DNA from: Plazaster borealis
Taxonomy: Eukaryota; Echinodermata; Asteroidea; Forcipulatida; Labidiasteridae
Length of the DNA stretch: 64,000 bases
Direction: 5' to 3'
Assembly (NCBI GenBank): GCA_021014325.1
Contig: CM037462.1
Coordinates: forward strand, 20,418,135 to 20,482,134
The position numbers and the translations under genes were made by a program. The notes under the pieces are model-generated. The model saw nothing but the letters and a program-made list of their open reading frames with translations, had not been told where the DNA came from and made no database searches. Below are positions 19,501-29,727 of this stretch, piece by piece. Numbering within the stretch: the stretch's first letter is position 1; the number at the start of each line of letters is the position of its first letter.

Positions 19501-22500
19501 CTGTGGATAAACAGACAAGGAAATATTCTCATCTTAAGAATTGAAATTTTGATTTGTTGGGAGAGGGAATGCTGTAATACCAATCATTTTTATTACGGAG
19601 AATTGAAGAATTAAACAAGCGGTAACTCAATGTAACCTGAGGTTGAACCCCTGGATAACCCCGGAAAACCTTTTTAAAAAAAAAGTTTAATTTTGCATTC
19701 CTCCCTTAAAGCAAATGTACAACATTGGTAATTGTCAAAGACCAGTATCCACACTTAATGTGACCCAACATATACATGAAATAACAAACCTGTGAAAATT
19801 AAAGCTAAATCAGTCTTCAGAGTCATGAGAAAACAGTGAAAAACCCCATTATATGTTTTCACTAATTGGCAATATAGCCTTCCAGTCCTTTATAGGAAAA
19901 TCTGGATCAGAAAGTCAAAAATCCCACTGTCGAAAAAGCTACGACTCTACGATGCTCCATAATGCTGTACAACTGCAACAGCTGGGCCACTCCAAAAGCA
20001 GTCATGGACAAGCTGGAGGCCTGCCACCATAGACCCCTACGAATCATCACAGGACACCGATGGCCAAATAGTTTGATCTCTAACGATGCACTGTATGAAA
20101 TGTGTAACACAGTTCCACTGTCTATTAGAGTAGCCAAACAAAGATGGTCAACGTTTGGTCACATATTGCGCATGCCAGAGTCTGTACCAGCTCAGAAAGC
20201 ATTGGATTTTGCAGTCATTGGATCCAGTCAGTACCGAGCATGTAAAGGCCGCCTATGCATGAACCTCCTTGGTGTTCTCAGGGCCGACCTCAAAACGTCA
20301 GGACTGGGAACCCTAAAATCTCAAAAGAAACTGAGGGAGCTCAGGATGCTCGCAACCGATAAGAAGCAGTGGCTTCAACTGAAGAAGGACTGATTGCTGC
20401 CGCAGGATGTTTCTACTACTGCAGCAGCAGAACACAGTTTATCATCATGTTTTCACTGTTTCAAACATCGAATTTTATCACCAGTGATAAAGACTAATTG
20501 TTTTACTCATTTCCTGAAAACTATAGCATTTCAAGCAAAACTATTTCAAGGAAAGTTTTCCACCATGACCATCTTTATGTAAGTTATGTACAAATCTGTG
20601 AACATTTATATTTTCAACCTTACCAACTGTTGTACACACCCTTTAATCTGAATTACAGAAATACTTTTAAACAAAGTTTAACAAAAACTATCCTCTGGTA
20701 GCCCTATTCCTTACCAGTTTGGCAGCATGTGATGGTTTTTCCTTGGCCTGTAGAACCTTGACGTCTGGATTCTGTAGTTGCTCATCCCAGCAGAGGGGTA
20801 CAACAGAAGTTGCCAATTTCTTCTTTGGCTTTCCCATCTGCCCGCTCAGCCTGAAGAGGTCCGAGTCACAAGTCGTCATGGAATCAAGGGACGCTATTGA
20901 CTCGGCTCGGTTTGATGTACTGGAGACAGAAAAAGGTCAAATATGTCATTGGTTATTAAGACAACCAGTTTTTGACCAAATAATTCCAAGAAGTTGGAAT
21001 TGTCATTATTAATGTATGCAGGCACGGATCCAGGATTTGTTTAACCAGGGGGCACAACAGGGCACAGAAGCTCTGAGCATTTGGCCTTTTTGGGGTTAAA
21101 AAATCAAGCCTTCATGTGCCTAAATACAGAGAAATAGACACACTTTTTATCCATACTTCTGTAACATCAATGTGAGTTAATGAGGTGCGAACAGGCAGTT
21201 TATTGCATCACTTCCTTCAAATTTGGATCCGCGCCTGGTATGCATCACTGACCTAGTGATGTAGCCTCGCTCAGTTACATTCCCACCCCCTTCCCCCGAC
21301 TCCAGCCTTTCCATCTCACCTTTCTACTTCCCTTCTCCACCTTCGTACTCTCAGACTGTCAGACTGCACATTTCCATTAACACCAACTCGTATTTTGTTG
21401 CCGATGCGCAGCTGGGTGGCTACATTAGCTCCAATGCTACCCTCAATATTGTAGTACTCAGAGTTCGTCTCCCCTAAAAAAAAAATCAAGTCATATGTTT
21501 GTTTTAATTTTAGGGAATGGAACACAAGGAAAACTGACTTGGTAAATTTTAAAATAATTTTAGGTTGAACAAAGACAAATTGAGGAGAGCGGGACTTGAA
21601 CCTGCGACCTCCGGATTAACATGCCCGGCGCTCTACCAACTGAGCTATCTAGCCCCATGTTGGCAGTCTCCTTATTTTGTCAATATCTTTGTTCGGGGTG
21701 CCAGTCAGAAGCCATTCAAACTACAACTGCCGTTGTAGCCAGGGATCACATCCAAGCTTATGATACAACATCGGAAGCATTCAACATAAGGCTAGATAGC
21801 TCAGTTGGTAGAGCACCGACATGTTAATCCAGAGGTCACAGGTTTAAATCCCACTCTAGTCAATTTGTCTAAGTTATTCTAACCCAAAATTTCAATTTTA
21901 GACAACTTTCAAAGAATGTGAATGTGTCCGTTTTGGATTAATGATTGACTTACCGGTGAAAGCATCCACCACACCGCCGCTGTTTCCATGATCCTCTGCC
22001 TCTCCGTCCATTCCACCAGCAGCGAAGCTGAGCCACTGTCCAGCAAAGGAGTCGTACCTCCTTGGGGTCTGGCTCCTCTCTCTACGAGAATCTACCCTGT
22101 CTTTCTTGTCTTCTTCCTCCCACTGCTGTTTGATCTCCTCTGTGATTTGCTTGAACTGTATCTTGCTACCACTGGAGCTGCCATTTTGTTTCATCCTAAC
22201 CCACATGAAGCCCGAGGCCGTTGGGGGTTTACGTGAAGGTGTACGGATTGCTCCTGTCAAAGGTAAGTAAACCGGGTGAGTAAAGCTTGAGGCAAACTAA
22301 TCCATGGAAATGGGCTGATGACCTGGGCCCAGTTTCATGGCTCTGCTTACTGTAAGCAAAGAATCAGCGCTTACTGAAGCAGGGAATTCCACGCTTACAT
22401 CAAGCGTATTTTACAGGTTAGCAGGGAATTTCTGCTTGTGCGCATGCGTTGTCCACATTACTAGGCATTCTTCGCTTACACAGCTAGCGCATAAATTCAG

Positions 22501-25500
22501 CGCTTGCCCTGTAAGCGAAGAATGGTGATTGCAAGCGCAGAATTTGGCGGTAAGCAGAGCCATGAAAGTGGGCCCCGGACTGGTGTTTTATTTGAAAATC
22601 AACATTTTGTATTCGCACAAAAGAATGATCTTAACTGTTCACAAATATTTTCAAAAGACGAATAAGTTAATTCCTGTAAATATTTTTTAGATGCTGAAAA
22701 TTATAATATTCAATGAAATAAAATTGATACACAGCAATTTGTAGATTTGTATTTCATTGTATTTAAAATTTATCTCAGCAAGAAACAACATATTTCTTTC
22801 TCAGTAATTTGACTCATTGGGTGAAAGGACTGCAAACAGCATGCCTGGAATTTCAACTTTGAGAGGGTAAGGCCATTTTCATTTGGCAAAGGGCACTTCC
22901 ACTCGAAAAATTTGAAGTCTATGGGAAACTTTGAAGGGGCACCAAGGCCAAGACCAGGGCAACGGAGGCCGTGGCCTCCGTGTTATTCAGGGCCCGAAAC
23001 AGAATAACATGGACAATTTCAACTCATACAAATTGATCACCCACATGAATCTTTATACTAATGAATTGAGATAAATACCTGTACTGAAAGGTCTGACGGT
23101 TGTGGAACTCATCTGAAGCTGTCTGGATCCATCTGGTATAGAGACTGCTGCTGATGTATGAGGGCGCTGTTCAACCTCAACTACAAACAATCGTAACGGG
23201 TAGGTTATACAGACATGCAACTTTGTAATTTCCAAAATAAGAGGAAACGCTCAAGCACACTAGTCTTTTGACAGTGTTTTTCAGTTTTCTATGGTACAAC
23301 TATTGAGGAATTTTTTTTTTAAATCAGCTGATCAGCTTAAAAGTTGCATGCCTGGTTATATCTACTCATCTGTTAAAATTTAAAAACATTATGACAGCTT
23401 TTGAGCAAGATTTCCTGTACGGGTTGTAGATCTATGCATTGTTATAAATGTTCCAACCATCTAAGAGGTAAAACAATGATAAAAATAATATAACACTACA
23501 ATGGCGTGTCATGGCAGAGCAGTTAAAGAGCACAGAACTCAAGCTCTGGTGTTTCTGATCAGAAAAGTGTGAGTTTGAGACCTGGTCATGACACTTGTGT
23601 CCTTAAGCAAGACACTTAACCATCATTGCTTAGACCTTCGGATAGGACGTAAAGCCGTAGGTCCCGTGTGTTGTTACAAAAAACTATCAATGCATGTAAA
23701 AGACCCCAACACACACTTGCTAAGAGTAAGACAAGGGGTTTGGCAGTGTGTTTATCTTCAATCATTTTTTTAACGGCTGCACTCAAAAGATAGAAGAAGA
23801 ATGTAAATGTAAAACTAAAAAAAATTATGATTCTTCATCATGTTGTAATTATTAAAACAGGTCAACATTTCTTATAGGTACCTGGTGTTTGAACTCTCTC
23901 GTCCAGCGATGAAGACGGTCGACTCCATCCACTCAGTGTTTCCTTCCTGAAAAAACGCCAACAATTTGTGATCAGCGCAGGATAAAACTTCAAACTCACT
24001 TCTCAGGCAGCCGTAAAGGGGGGAGAGGTAGTCATAAACATTTGCTAATAATTGTAATCTACTAGGCCCAATTTCATAGAGCTGTTAAATTTGCATCAGG
24101 GAGTATACAGTGCTTTACACACATCGGTGTACAGGTAAAACCAAATATAATATTCATAGAGCTGCTTAAAGTAGAACATACATGTATTGTTTACTGAATT
24201 TCTGCTTAGGAAAAACTTCAGGGGACCGGTCATAAACAGTACACATGATGTCATATTTTGGCTGGTAACCTTATAAGCAACTTTGTTGCAAGCAAATTTT
24301 TGAGCTTGGGAGAAGCTCTACGACACTGAAAAAAGAAATTGCAGAGATATTTAGTCTTGCTCAGTTGCTGTCTCACCATTGTGTCTTTTGATAGCGATTT
24401 CTGATCTGTTTGCGTTGATCTGAGATGATGTGACGAGCTGTGGTGGTATTTATCGCTCTGGTTTCTGGAAAGTCTAAGTTGACAAGGGAGTTGACGACCG
24501 TCGCCGTGGATGGGCGGGACCGGTAACGATGCTTCCCTTCAATATCACCAAGATGACGTTGCTGTAGGTTAGAAGAATAACATAACGTTTTATTACCCTC
24601 TTACCGTGTTATGTACTCGTTGCAACCAGAAATATAAAAAGGGCATTGTTTTTATTGAAAGTTGTGTCCTGACACTTCTGCAACCCCCCCCCCTCCCCAC
24701 CCCCAGATCAGCCACTGACCAATAACAAAGCCTTGTGTACATAGCATCAGGGGGCCAGTGAAAACAGCCAACACTGTAGCAATGTCTTTTATAGAGCTGT
24801 GGAGATGGTCGTGCTGTTCCCTTTAAACTTTGGTGGGCCTTGTATTGATCTTTCCACTACAAAAATACTTGAGGGTCGTTTATGTTCTAAAGCCTATTGA
24901 GGGAGCATTGTGCCTGAGGCTGTGAGTTGTTGTTGATGGGAGTTGGGGATCTGCTTTGGGGATTATCTGTTAAGGATAAAGTAGAGAATAATTAACTGTT
25001 GCTAACTGCTTGCCAACCAAAAGGACCTACGGTATAAGTGCAAAAAAACGTTTTGACCCTAGCAGAGTCTTTCTCGAAGGTTGAACAAATAAAGTATTAA
25101 CACTTTGTCTAAAACCAGTAGGCCTATTGATGGAATAGAGAAGAAGGTTTAAAAAAAAACAGCAAGGAGAAGGGGGAGGAAAACAGAAGATGTTTTTATC
25201 TCCCTCCTATAGAAGTGTAAATTGCCAGAAGTGTCTGCAGAGCTTGTGGACAAATCGTCAAATTGTTCTTGTTTTCACCTCTACAAGAATACCAGGGTTA
25301 TCTCCATTGCCAAGCTAGCGTATCAGGCCGATATGCGCGATTTGCGGGCCGATACGCACACATTTCGGATGATACGCAAAAAAAAAAATTTTTATTTTAT
25401 AGTTTTACAAAAAACATGCCTCACAGTTTTGAAAAACCTGGGGAGAACCCTGAATACTCATTGTGCATTTTAGGACTGGAGAGAAAAACCTCTGTGGAAA

Positions 25501-28325
25501 TTCTTTCTTGGGTCCTCTGTGAAAAACCTTTAAAGACAATTAATTATTAGCAAATTTTGCAGAGATTCTAAAGAAATTTGCAAACTGTGCCTAAAGATTA
25601 AATGAATTCTGTTAATTCTTTAAGAACAATTTGCACATGTAAACTTTGACAATTGTAGAAATGGAAGTCGTTTTACAAATAAATGATAAATGTTTGTTTG
25701 TTTGAGAACATTCAAGAAATGTTTGGACATTTCAGATAACTGCAAGAAATATAAAGGAAGCTTGACACAAGAAAACTTACAATCGTCATTGGCTGTCTAT
25801 GTAAGAAGTGAGAAAATTGTATTGACTATTAAGCTTTGAATGGTGTGGACAAATAAGAAGTAACTATAAATAAATAGTAAACTTGCGGGTACAACCATGT
25901 GTAAAATCTCTTTTGTGGGAGTGTTGGCTCTGAAAAGAGCCGGTGTGGTCTCGACGTTTCAAAAAGTATGTACTCTGCTCGTCTTTGGAGAAGTCAAGCA
26001 GAGTGTACTGTTCGGAACGTCGAGACCACACCAGCTCTTTTCAGAGCCAACACTCCCAAAAAGAGATTTTCTACACGGTTGGTACCCGCAAGTTTACTAT
26101 TTATTTATAGTTACTTCTTATGATTATTGATTATCAGACCACTGATATGAAAATGAAGCTTTTCAACAGTATTAAAGTTACATTGAAGACATAAAAACTA
26201 GCATTATGGACCTCTATTCTTATAATCTGACATATTACATTCAATTAAATTTATAAAACCATACAAACCACATAAAAAAATATTATGATTACTATTGTCA
26301 TAATACCACTGTATGAACCTTGGAATTAATGTCATCTTTTCTCTATAGGATAACGCACAGCACAGCCATGTTCGTGCCGCACACAGGATCAGCCAATGGG
26401 CTACCTTCTTGACCTCTAGCCGAGGGCGCCCTACTAAAATGATGTCATAGTGCTTAAAGTCTACACTGTTAAGTTCCATGTTATATTACATAAACATTGG
26501 GTTCTTATATACATGTACAGGTAATAGACCATCCTAGTAACATCAAGGTGGACACTTTACCTGTTCATCAGGTAAACTAAGACCAATTTCCTTTTAAAAC
26601 TTTCTCAACTCCGTGTGAAGCATGAGTTGTTTTATACGAGTTCTAAGGTTTTAATCCAACATAACACTATCTCAGCCTTCTCAGGTCCTGATTAAACACC
26701 TGGGTTAAGAGAAGCAATTATGGTTAAAAGTGTCTTGCTCAAGGACACAGGCATCCAATATAACACTATGTCAGCCTTCTCAGGTTCTGGTTTATACATC
26801 TGGGTTAAAAGAAGAAATTTATGGTTAAGTGTCTTGCTCAAGGACACAGGCATCCAATATATGTCAGCCTTCTCAGGTTCCAGTTTATACATCTGGGTTA
26901 AGAGAAGCAATTTATGGTTAAGTGTCTTGCTCAAGGACACAGGCATCATGGCCAGGCAGGCCGGATGCTAACCACAAATTGTGATGACTCTGACACAAGA
27001 ACTGAGTTTGGTGTGCTGGACTGCTCGAATTCAATTTCAAATTCAATTAAAAAAAATATATATTGCTACAACTTTTATACACAGATTTTGCCATGTATTT
27101 GATCAGCAAAGTCTGACAGCAAACAACAAACCTGATGAATTCAAATGAATATAATAACTTCGACTTCTTCACAATGGGTCCAGGGTTGACAAAATTTAGA
27201 TTATCACCTGGCAACAGTTAGACAAGGGACTACTTGTTGCTTTTATCAAAACGTTATCATGTGCTGACAACATTCAAATGCAAACAATGAATCCGGTATC
27301 TGTACAAATACAGTTGAGTGTTCTCTCATTTCCCAGACAGGCTTGAAAAATACAAAACAGATTCAAGAAAAATAGTGCCATTGGAAATATTTATAATTCA
27401 TAAATGCTCACTTATTGATAAGATCCATTTATGTATTCTGGTAACCAAATCAAGGATGCCTAAAAAGTAAACTTTACCATTCGTAGTTCAGATGTCGAGG
27501 GAATCCTGTGCAAAATGGTGCTTGCAATGACCCAGAAACACCAGGGAAACCCTACCCTTCCAAGAGAATTTGTTTTTTTGTATACATGTGTACAAACCCA
27601 AAGTTTATAAAGCGCTGAAGGCGTAATATGGGAACTGGAGCTCTATCCATAGCTGGAACGTGAAATAGGCAGGGGGGCCATTTCAGCAAGCAAATGTTTT
27701 GTTATATCATTGATAGCAATGGTCATTGTCTGCACTGATCTATTGTTGCATCAAAAGAGTTGCTTGCTGAAATGGCATCCAGTGCACAGTTCACGTTTCA
27801 GCCTTCAGGACTCTATAATCTTTGGTACAAACTACCTTTTTTGGTAACTTTATTTCAAAGTTATTTTGAACTAAAAAAAAGAAAAAAAACATAGTTTGTA
27901 AAGACATACAAACAAAATGGCATGTTGTGGCCAAGCGGATAAGGGCATCGAACTCAAGCTCTGGTGTTTCTGATCAGCAGAGTGTGGGTTTGAATCCCGG
28001 TCGTGACACTTGTGTCCTTAAGTAAGACCATTATTGCTTTTCTTCACCCTGGCGTATAAATGGGTATGGCGAGGGCTGGGGAGTAGAAATATTACCAGTT
28101 GTTTAATGACTAGGAAACCGGATACAAACACCGGCCTGATGAGCCATATTGGCTTGGGACAGACTTTATTTTACTTTACAACACAAACAAAAATATTATT
28201 TATCAATGCAAAAGATAAAGGTCGAAGAATAAACTGTCTTAACAAACCTTTGCATGTTTCTTGACATATTCCCTGTCCTTCAAGTCCACATAGTCGTACG
28301 CATACAGACACTTTTCAGCAGCCAT
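17770..28325 (-). CDS. Unrecognised 939-residue Ser/Pro/acid-rich protein (8 exons)
   Basis: I do not recognise the family. The exons on the reverse strand are 28325-28248, 24561-24377, 23946-23882, 23180-23079, 22253-21954, 21473-21320, 20919-20715 and 19500-17770. All borders are GT..AG and phases join without a break (2820 nt including the stop). The ATG at 28325 has A at -3 and G at +4, and an in-frame TAG lies 17 codons upstream (28374-28376). The N terminus is short and Tyr/Lys-rich (CLYAYDYVDLKDREYVKKH). The middle is basic and charged (FKQITEEIKQQWEEEDKK). From about residue 364 it is long low-complexity sequence rich in Ser, Pro, Asp and Glu. RMVTF at about residues 838-842 fits the PP1-docking RVxF pattern. 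The last 35 residues look like an amphipathic helix or coiled coil. No signal peptide or membrane segment is seen. It is probably an intracellular scaffold or regulator, but that is inference. It is divergent from MAP3K1. Confidence 0.82.
19706..20646 (+). mobile_element. MITE family E (TTAA-bounded), split by a LINE insertion
   Basis: The left half (19706-19863) and right half (20447-20646) together match the element at 63644-63991 closely. Ends are TTAAAGCAAATGTACAACA and TGTTGTACACACCCTTTAA. It is a non-coding inverted-repeat element in the last intron of the reverse-strand gene. Confidence 0.85.
19864..20446 (+). mobile_element. 5'-truncated LINE 3' end with 11-bp target duplication
   Basis: A forward frame (about 19962-20393) encodes a non-LTR polymerase C-terminal segment (YNCNSWATPKAVMDKLEAC, RWSTFGHILRMP, ELRMLATDKKQWLQLKKD), then a short 3' UTR ending in ATCATC. 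It is flanked by exact copies of ATGTTTTCACT (19853-19863 and 20447-20457). Insertion was into MITE family E. It is inactive, with no catalytic region. Confidence 0.9.
20715..20919 (-). CDS. Exon 7 of the reverse-strand gene
   Basis: After TTTCTGTCTCCAG it encodes STSNRAESIASLDSMTTC, then GQMGKPKKKLATSVVPLCWD, ending at AAKL before GTAAGG. 205 nt, phase 2 in and phase 0 out. Confidence 0.88.
21320..21473 (-). CDS. Exon 6 of the reverse-strand gene
   Basis: Follows a T-rich tract and TAG. It encodes GETNSEYYNIEGSIGANVAT and QLRIGNKIRVGVNGNVQSDS, ending before GTGAGA. Possibly beta-rich; no known domain recognised. Confidence 0.85.
21545..21783 (-). mobile_element. tRNA-headed SINE family 1, copy 2
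   Basis: On the reverse strand GGCTAGATAGCTCAGTTGG and GGTTCAAGTCCCGCTCT give A and B boxes. The 5' extension (TTGACAAAATAAGGAGACTG and the GGATCACATCC region) is shared with the copy at 55385. CAATTTGTCTTTGTTCAACC follows the tRNA part. Confidence 0.85.
21789..21892 (+). mobile_element. tRNA-headed SINE family 1, copy 3
   Basis: GGCTAGATAGCTCAGTTGGT and GGTTTAAATCCCACTCTAGT sit at tRNA spacing, followed by CAATTTGTCTAAGTTATTCT. It starts a few bases after the opposite-strand copy 2, so the pair forms a head-to-head foldback in an intron. Confidence 0.85.
21954..22253 (-). CDS. Exon 5 of the reverse-strand gene
   Basis: 300 nt with acceptor TTTGACAG and donor GTAAGT. It encodes RTPSRKPPTASGFMWVRMKQ, a charged helix (QITEEIKQQWEEEDKKDR), and RRYDSFAGQWLSFAAGGMDG to DAFT. 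This is the most conserved-looking part of the protein. Confidence 0.9.
22325..22577. mobile_element. MITE family C2 (GGGCCCAGTTTCATGGCTCT)
   Basis: The left end GGGCCCAGTTTCATGGCTCT is mirrored by AGAGCCATGAAAGTGGGCCC. The interior is full of CTTCGCTTAC and GTAAGCGAAGAAT words. Related copies are at 12540 and 47866, with a remnant near 41225. Confidence 0.85.
22839..22992 (-). repeat. Repeat family F, copy 1
   Basis: Contains AAGGCCATTTTCATTTGGC, GGGCACTTCCACTC and ACGGAGGCCGTGGCCTCCGT. The same blocks recur at 28757-28925 and 35865-36027. Its class is unknown and it is non-coding. Confidence 0.7.
23079..23180 (-). CDS. Exon 4 of the reverse-strand gene
   Basis: 102 nt with acceptor TTGTTTGTAG and donor GTATTT. 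It encodes VEVEQRPHTSAAVSIPDGSR and MSSTTVRPFST. Low-complexity, Ser/Thr-rich. Confidence 0.85.
23497..23810 (+). mobile_element. Leu-tRNA-like SINE family 2, full copy
   Basis: The head has CTCAAGCTCTGGTGTTTCTG and a degenerate B box (GAGTTTGAGACCTGG), then the body GACACTTGTGTCCTTAAGCA. Its 3' part (AGACCTTCGGATAGGACG onward) differs from the other copies. Confidence 0.8.
23882..23946 (-). CDS. Exon 3 of the reverse-strand gene
   Basis: A 65-nt exon with acceptor TTTTTTCAG and donor GTACCT. It encodes WKETLSGWSRPSSSLDERVQ. The phases 2 in and 1 out match its neighbours. Confidence 0.82.
24064..24325. mobile_element. MITE family C, diverged copy
   Basis: The left end GGCCCAATTTCATAGAGCTG, an internal repeat TTCATAGAGCTGCTTAAAG and TTTGGCTGGTAACCTTATAA match the family. 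The right end is eroded. It lies in an intron. Confidence 0.65.
24377..24561 (-). CDS. Exon 2 of the reverse-strand gene
   Basis: 185 nt, acceptor AACCTACAG, donor GTGAGA. It encodes HLGDIEGKHRYRSRPSTATV, NLDFPETRAINTTTARHI and SDQRKQIRNRYQKTQ. Basic, helix-prone end. Confidence 0.88.
25293..25452 (+). mobile_element. MITE family A, short copy with 5-bp duplication
   Basis: Ends CAGGGTTATCTCC and GGGGAGAACCCTG are flanked exactly by AATAC (25288-25292 and 25453-25457). The interior has GATACGC words. It lies in the first intron of the reverse-strand gene. Confidence 0.85.
25853..26121. mobile_element. Near-perfect 269-bp palindrome (foldback element G)
   Basis: About 108 bp from ATAAGAAGTAACTATAAATA through GGTGTGGTCTCGACGTT is repeated in inverted orientation with only a few differences. 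The centre (AGTATGTACTCTGCT, AGCAGAGTGTACT) is itself self-complementary. No open frame of interest. A split relative lies at 60586-61495, and a remnant of one end is near 54078. Confidence 0.9.
26655..26947 (-). repeat. Three tandem copies of a SINE family 2 body segment
   Basis: Three units of roughly 95 bp, each with CAGCCTTCTCAGG, GGGTTAAGAGAAGCAAT (or close variants) and GTGTCTTGCTCAAGGACACA, joined at CATCCAATAT. The unit is the reverse strand of the SINE body seen at 29890 and 61083. The open frames through it are repeat-generated. Confidence 0.85.
26948..27904. other. Intron sequence of the reverse-strand gene
   Basis: A short inverted pair near 27672 (GGGGCCATTTCAGCAAGCAA) and 27760 (TTGCTTGCTGAAATGGC), with AACGTGAAAT and AGTTCACGTTTCAG further out, suggests one more small foldback (about 27650-27800). 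No exon was recognised. Confidence 0.5.
27905..28110 (+). mobile_element. Leu-tRNA-like SINE family 2, 3'-truncated copy
   Basis: Head GTTGTGGCCAAGCGGATAAG (A box), CTCAAGCTCTGGTGTTTCTG and GGGTTTGAATCCCGGTC (B box), then GACACTTGTGTCCTTAAGTA and GCTTTTCTTCACCCTGG. A tRNA-Leu ancestry is inferred from the long variable region. Confidence 0.85.
28248..28325 (-). CDS. Exon 1 of the reverse-strand gene (start codon)
   Basis: 26 codons: MAAAEKCLYAYDYVDLKDRE then YVKKHAK, followed by donor GTTTGT. The start has a good context (ATAATGG) and an in-frame stop upstream. Confidence 0.85.
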
Positions 28326-28756
28326 TATGAATTTTCCTTTCAGCACGAAGAATTCTTCCTTTTTCTCTTTCGTCTAGAGTTGCAGAAATCTTTGATCTCA
28401 CCGTTCGCTTACCACTTCAGTTGATCTAACACCAAGTGTACAGTCCATTGCAAATTTATAAAGATGCAAACACATTATGTTTCCATCAGTCGGAAAGTCA
28501 TCTGATTTTCCATTTTTCCATTAGTGATGATGGGGTCTTGTGATATGAATCTTCTGGTCTGGTAGCTGCTGATGTTTGGCTCTAATGCTGAAAACACATC
28601 TTGCTGGTGGGAAAAAAAAGAGAAAACATTTATATATTTTGGCTAAATACTTCTTGGTATCTTCAAGCTTCACTGAAACTGAGAGTACTGCGGCACATTT
28701 TCATTTAAACATCTTTTGCGCTTATTTTATTAGAGTTGGTTTGTTAAATCATTTAT

Positions 28757-28925
28757 TCGGGCCTGGAATTACACGGAGGCCACGGAGGTCACGGCTTCTG
28801 TTGGCCTGGTCTAAGCCTTGGTGCCCTTTCAAAACTTTCCCGTAGAATTTAAGATTTTCCAATGGAAGTGCCCTTAGCAAAATGAAAATGGCCTTGCCGT
28901 CTCAAAGATGTAATTCCAGACCTGC
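28757..28925 (+). repeat. Repeat family F, copy 2
   Basis: GGGCCTGGAATTACACGGAG, CCTTGGTGCCCTTTC and AAAATGGCCTTGCC in the opposite orientation to 22839. Just upstream of the reverse-strand gene's start. Confidence 0.7.
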
Positions 28926-29057
28926 CAATTGCATTTGTTTACCACAGAGTTGTGCAAATATAACTACTATATAAGTTTTTTCAATTGAACACAAATATGC
29001 AGGAATTAAAAAGTTTATTTTATAAATGTCCACTTTTCAAAACTGTCTTTAATTTAA

Positions 29058-29127
29058 AATGAATCAATCAATCAATCTATCAATCAATCAATCAATCAGA
29101 CAGTCATTCTATCAATCAATCAACCAG
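29058..29127. repeat. (ATCA)n microsatellite
   Basis: An imperfect run of ATCA/ATCT tetranucleotides over about 70 bp. Confidence 0.9.
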
Positions 29128-29443
29128 AGAAAATAGAATTAGCTGTTGAAAACTTCTTTAAATGACCTATGATATGAATGCAAACAAAAATTAATGGCCT
29201 GACATTTCAACCCTAGCAGAGTCTTTCTCGGGGGCTAAAAAGTGTCTCTCTCTTTAAAGTGTCTGGATTTTTCTTATAGCCTTCACCTCAAGTGGCCCTT
29301 TGGCCTTGTGGTTTGCGATTTTTCCCCCCAAAATATCTATATTAATAATAAAGTAGAAAAGCCCTATTATTACAGTACTAGCCTACATTCAGAAACTCCA
29401 CGTTTCTTTTGTAAACAAAATCGGTTGAAGGATGTCATCGCCT

Positions 29444-29506
29444 AGCCCCATAAATAGTGCCAATACGCTGGAGAGAGTCCAGCGTATTGGCACTATTTAT
29501 GGGGCT
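29444..29506. mobile_element. 63-bp perfect hairpin flanked by 10-bp direct repeats
   Basis: Two perfect 29-nt inverted arms (starting AGCCCCATAAATAGTGCC, ending GGCACTATTTATGGGGCT) around a 5-nt loop. TGTCATCGCC occurs at 29433-29442 and 29507-29516. This looks like a tiny foldback insertion with a 10-bp target duplication. Confidence 0.85.
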
Positions 29507-29727
29507 TGTCATCGCCATGCAATCATTTTGCGTTGTTTATTAAAATGAAAGTTCTCGGCATAACTTGTAAGAAAGGGAATGGATCAAGGGATAGACCCTA
29601 GAGCAATATGCATAGGGTACAGTAAATTTCTAACAGGTGGTATTTCTCCCTACGAAGACTGAGTTGCCGGTCTGTAGGTACAACTTATCTGACTTCAATT
29701 CAAAGCCCAGCAATGACAGAGAATCTT

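Noticed and set aside
26655..26947. CRISPR-like array
   Set aside because: Three long units with no unique spacers, in a eukaryotic intron, derived from a SINE.
26692..26971. Overlapping frames on both strands with repeated peptides (VSLSKTLNHK; VLLKDTGIQY)
   Set aside because: The peptide repeats come from three tandem copies of a SINE body and are not a protein.
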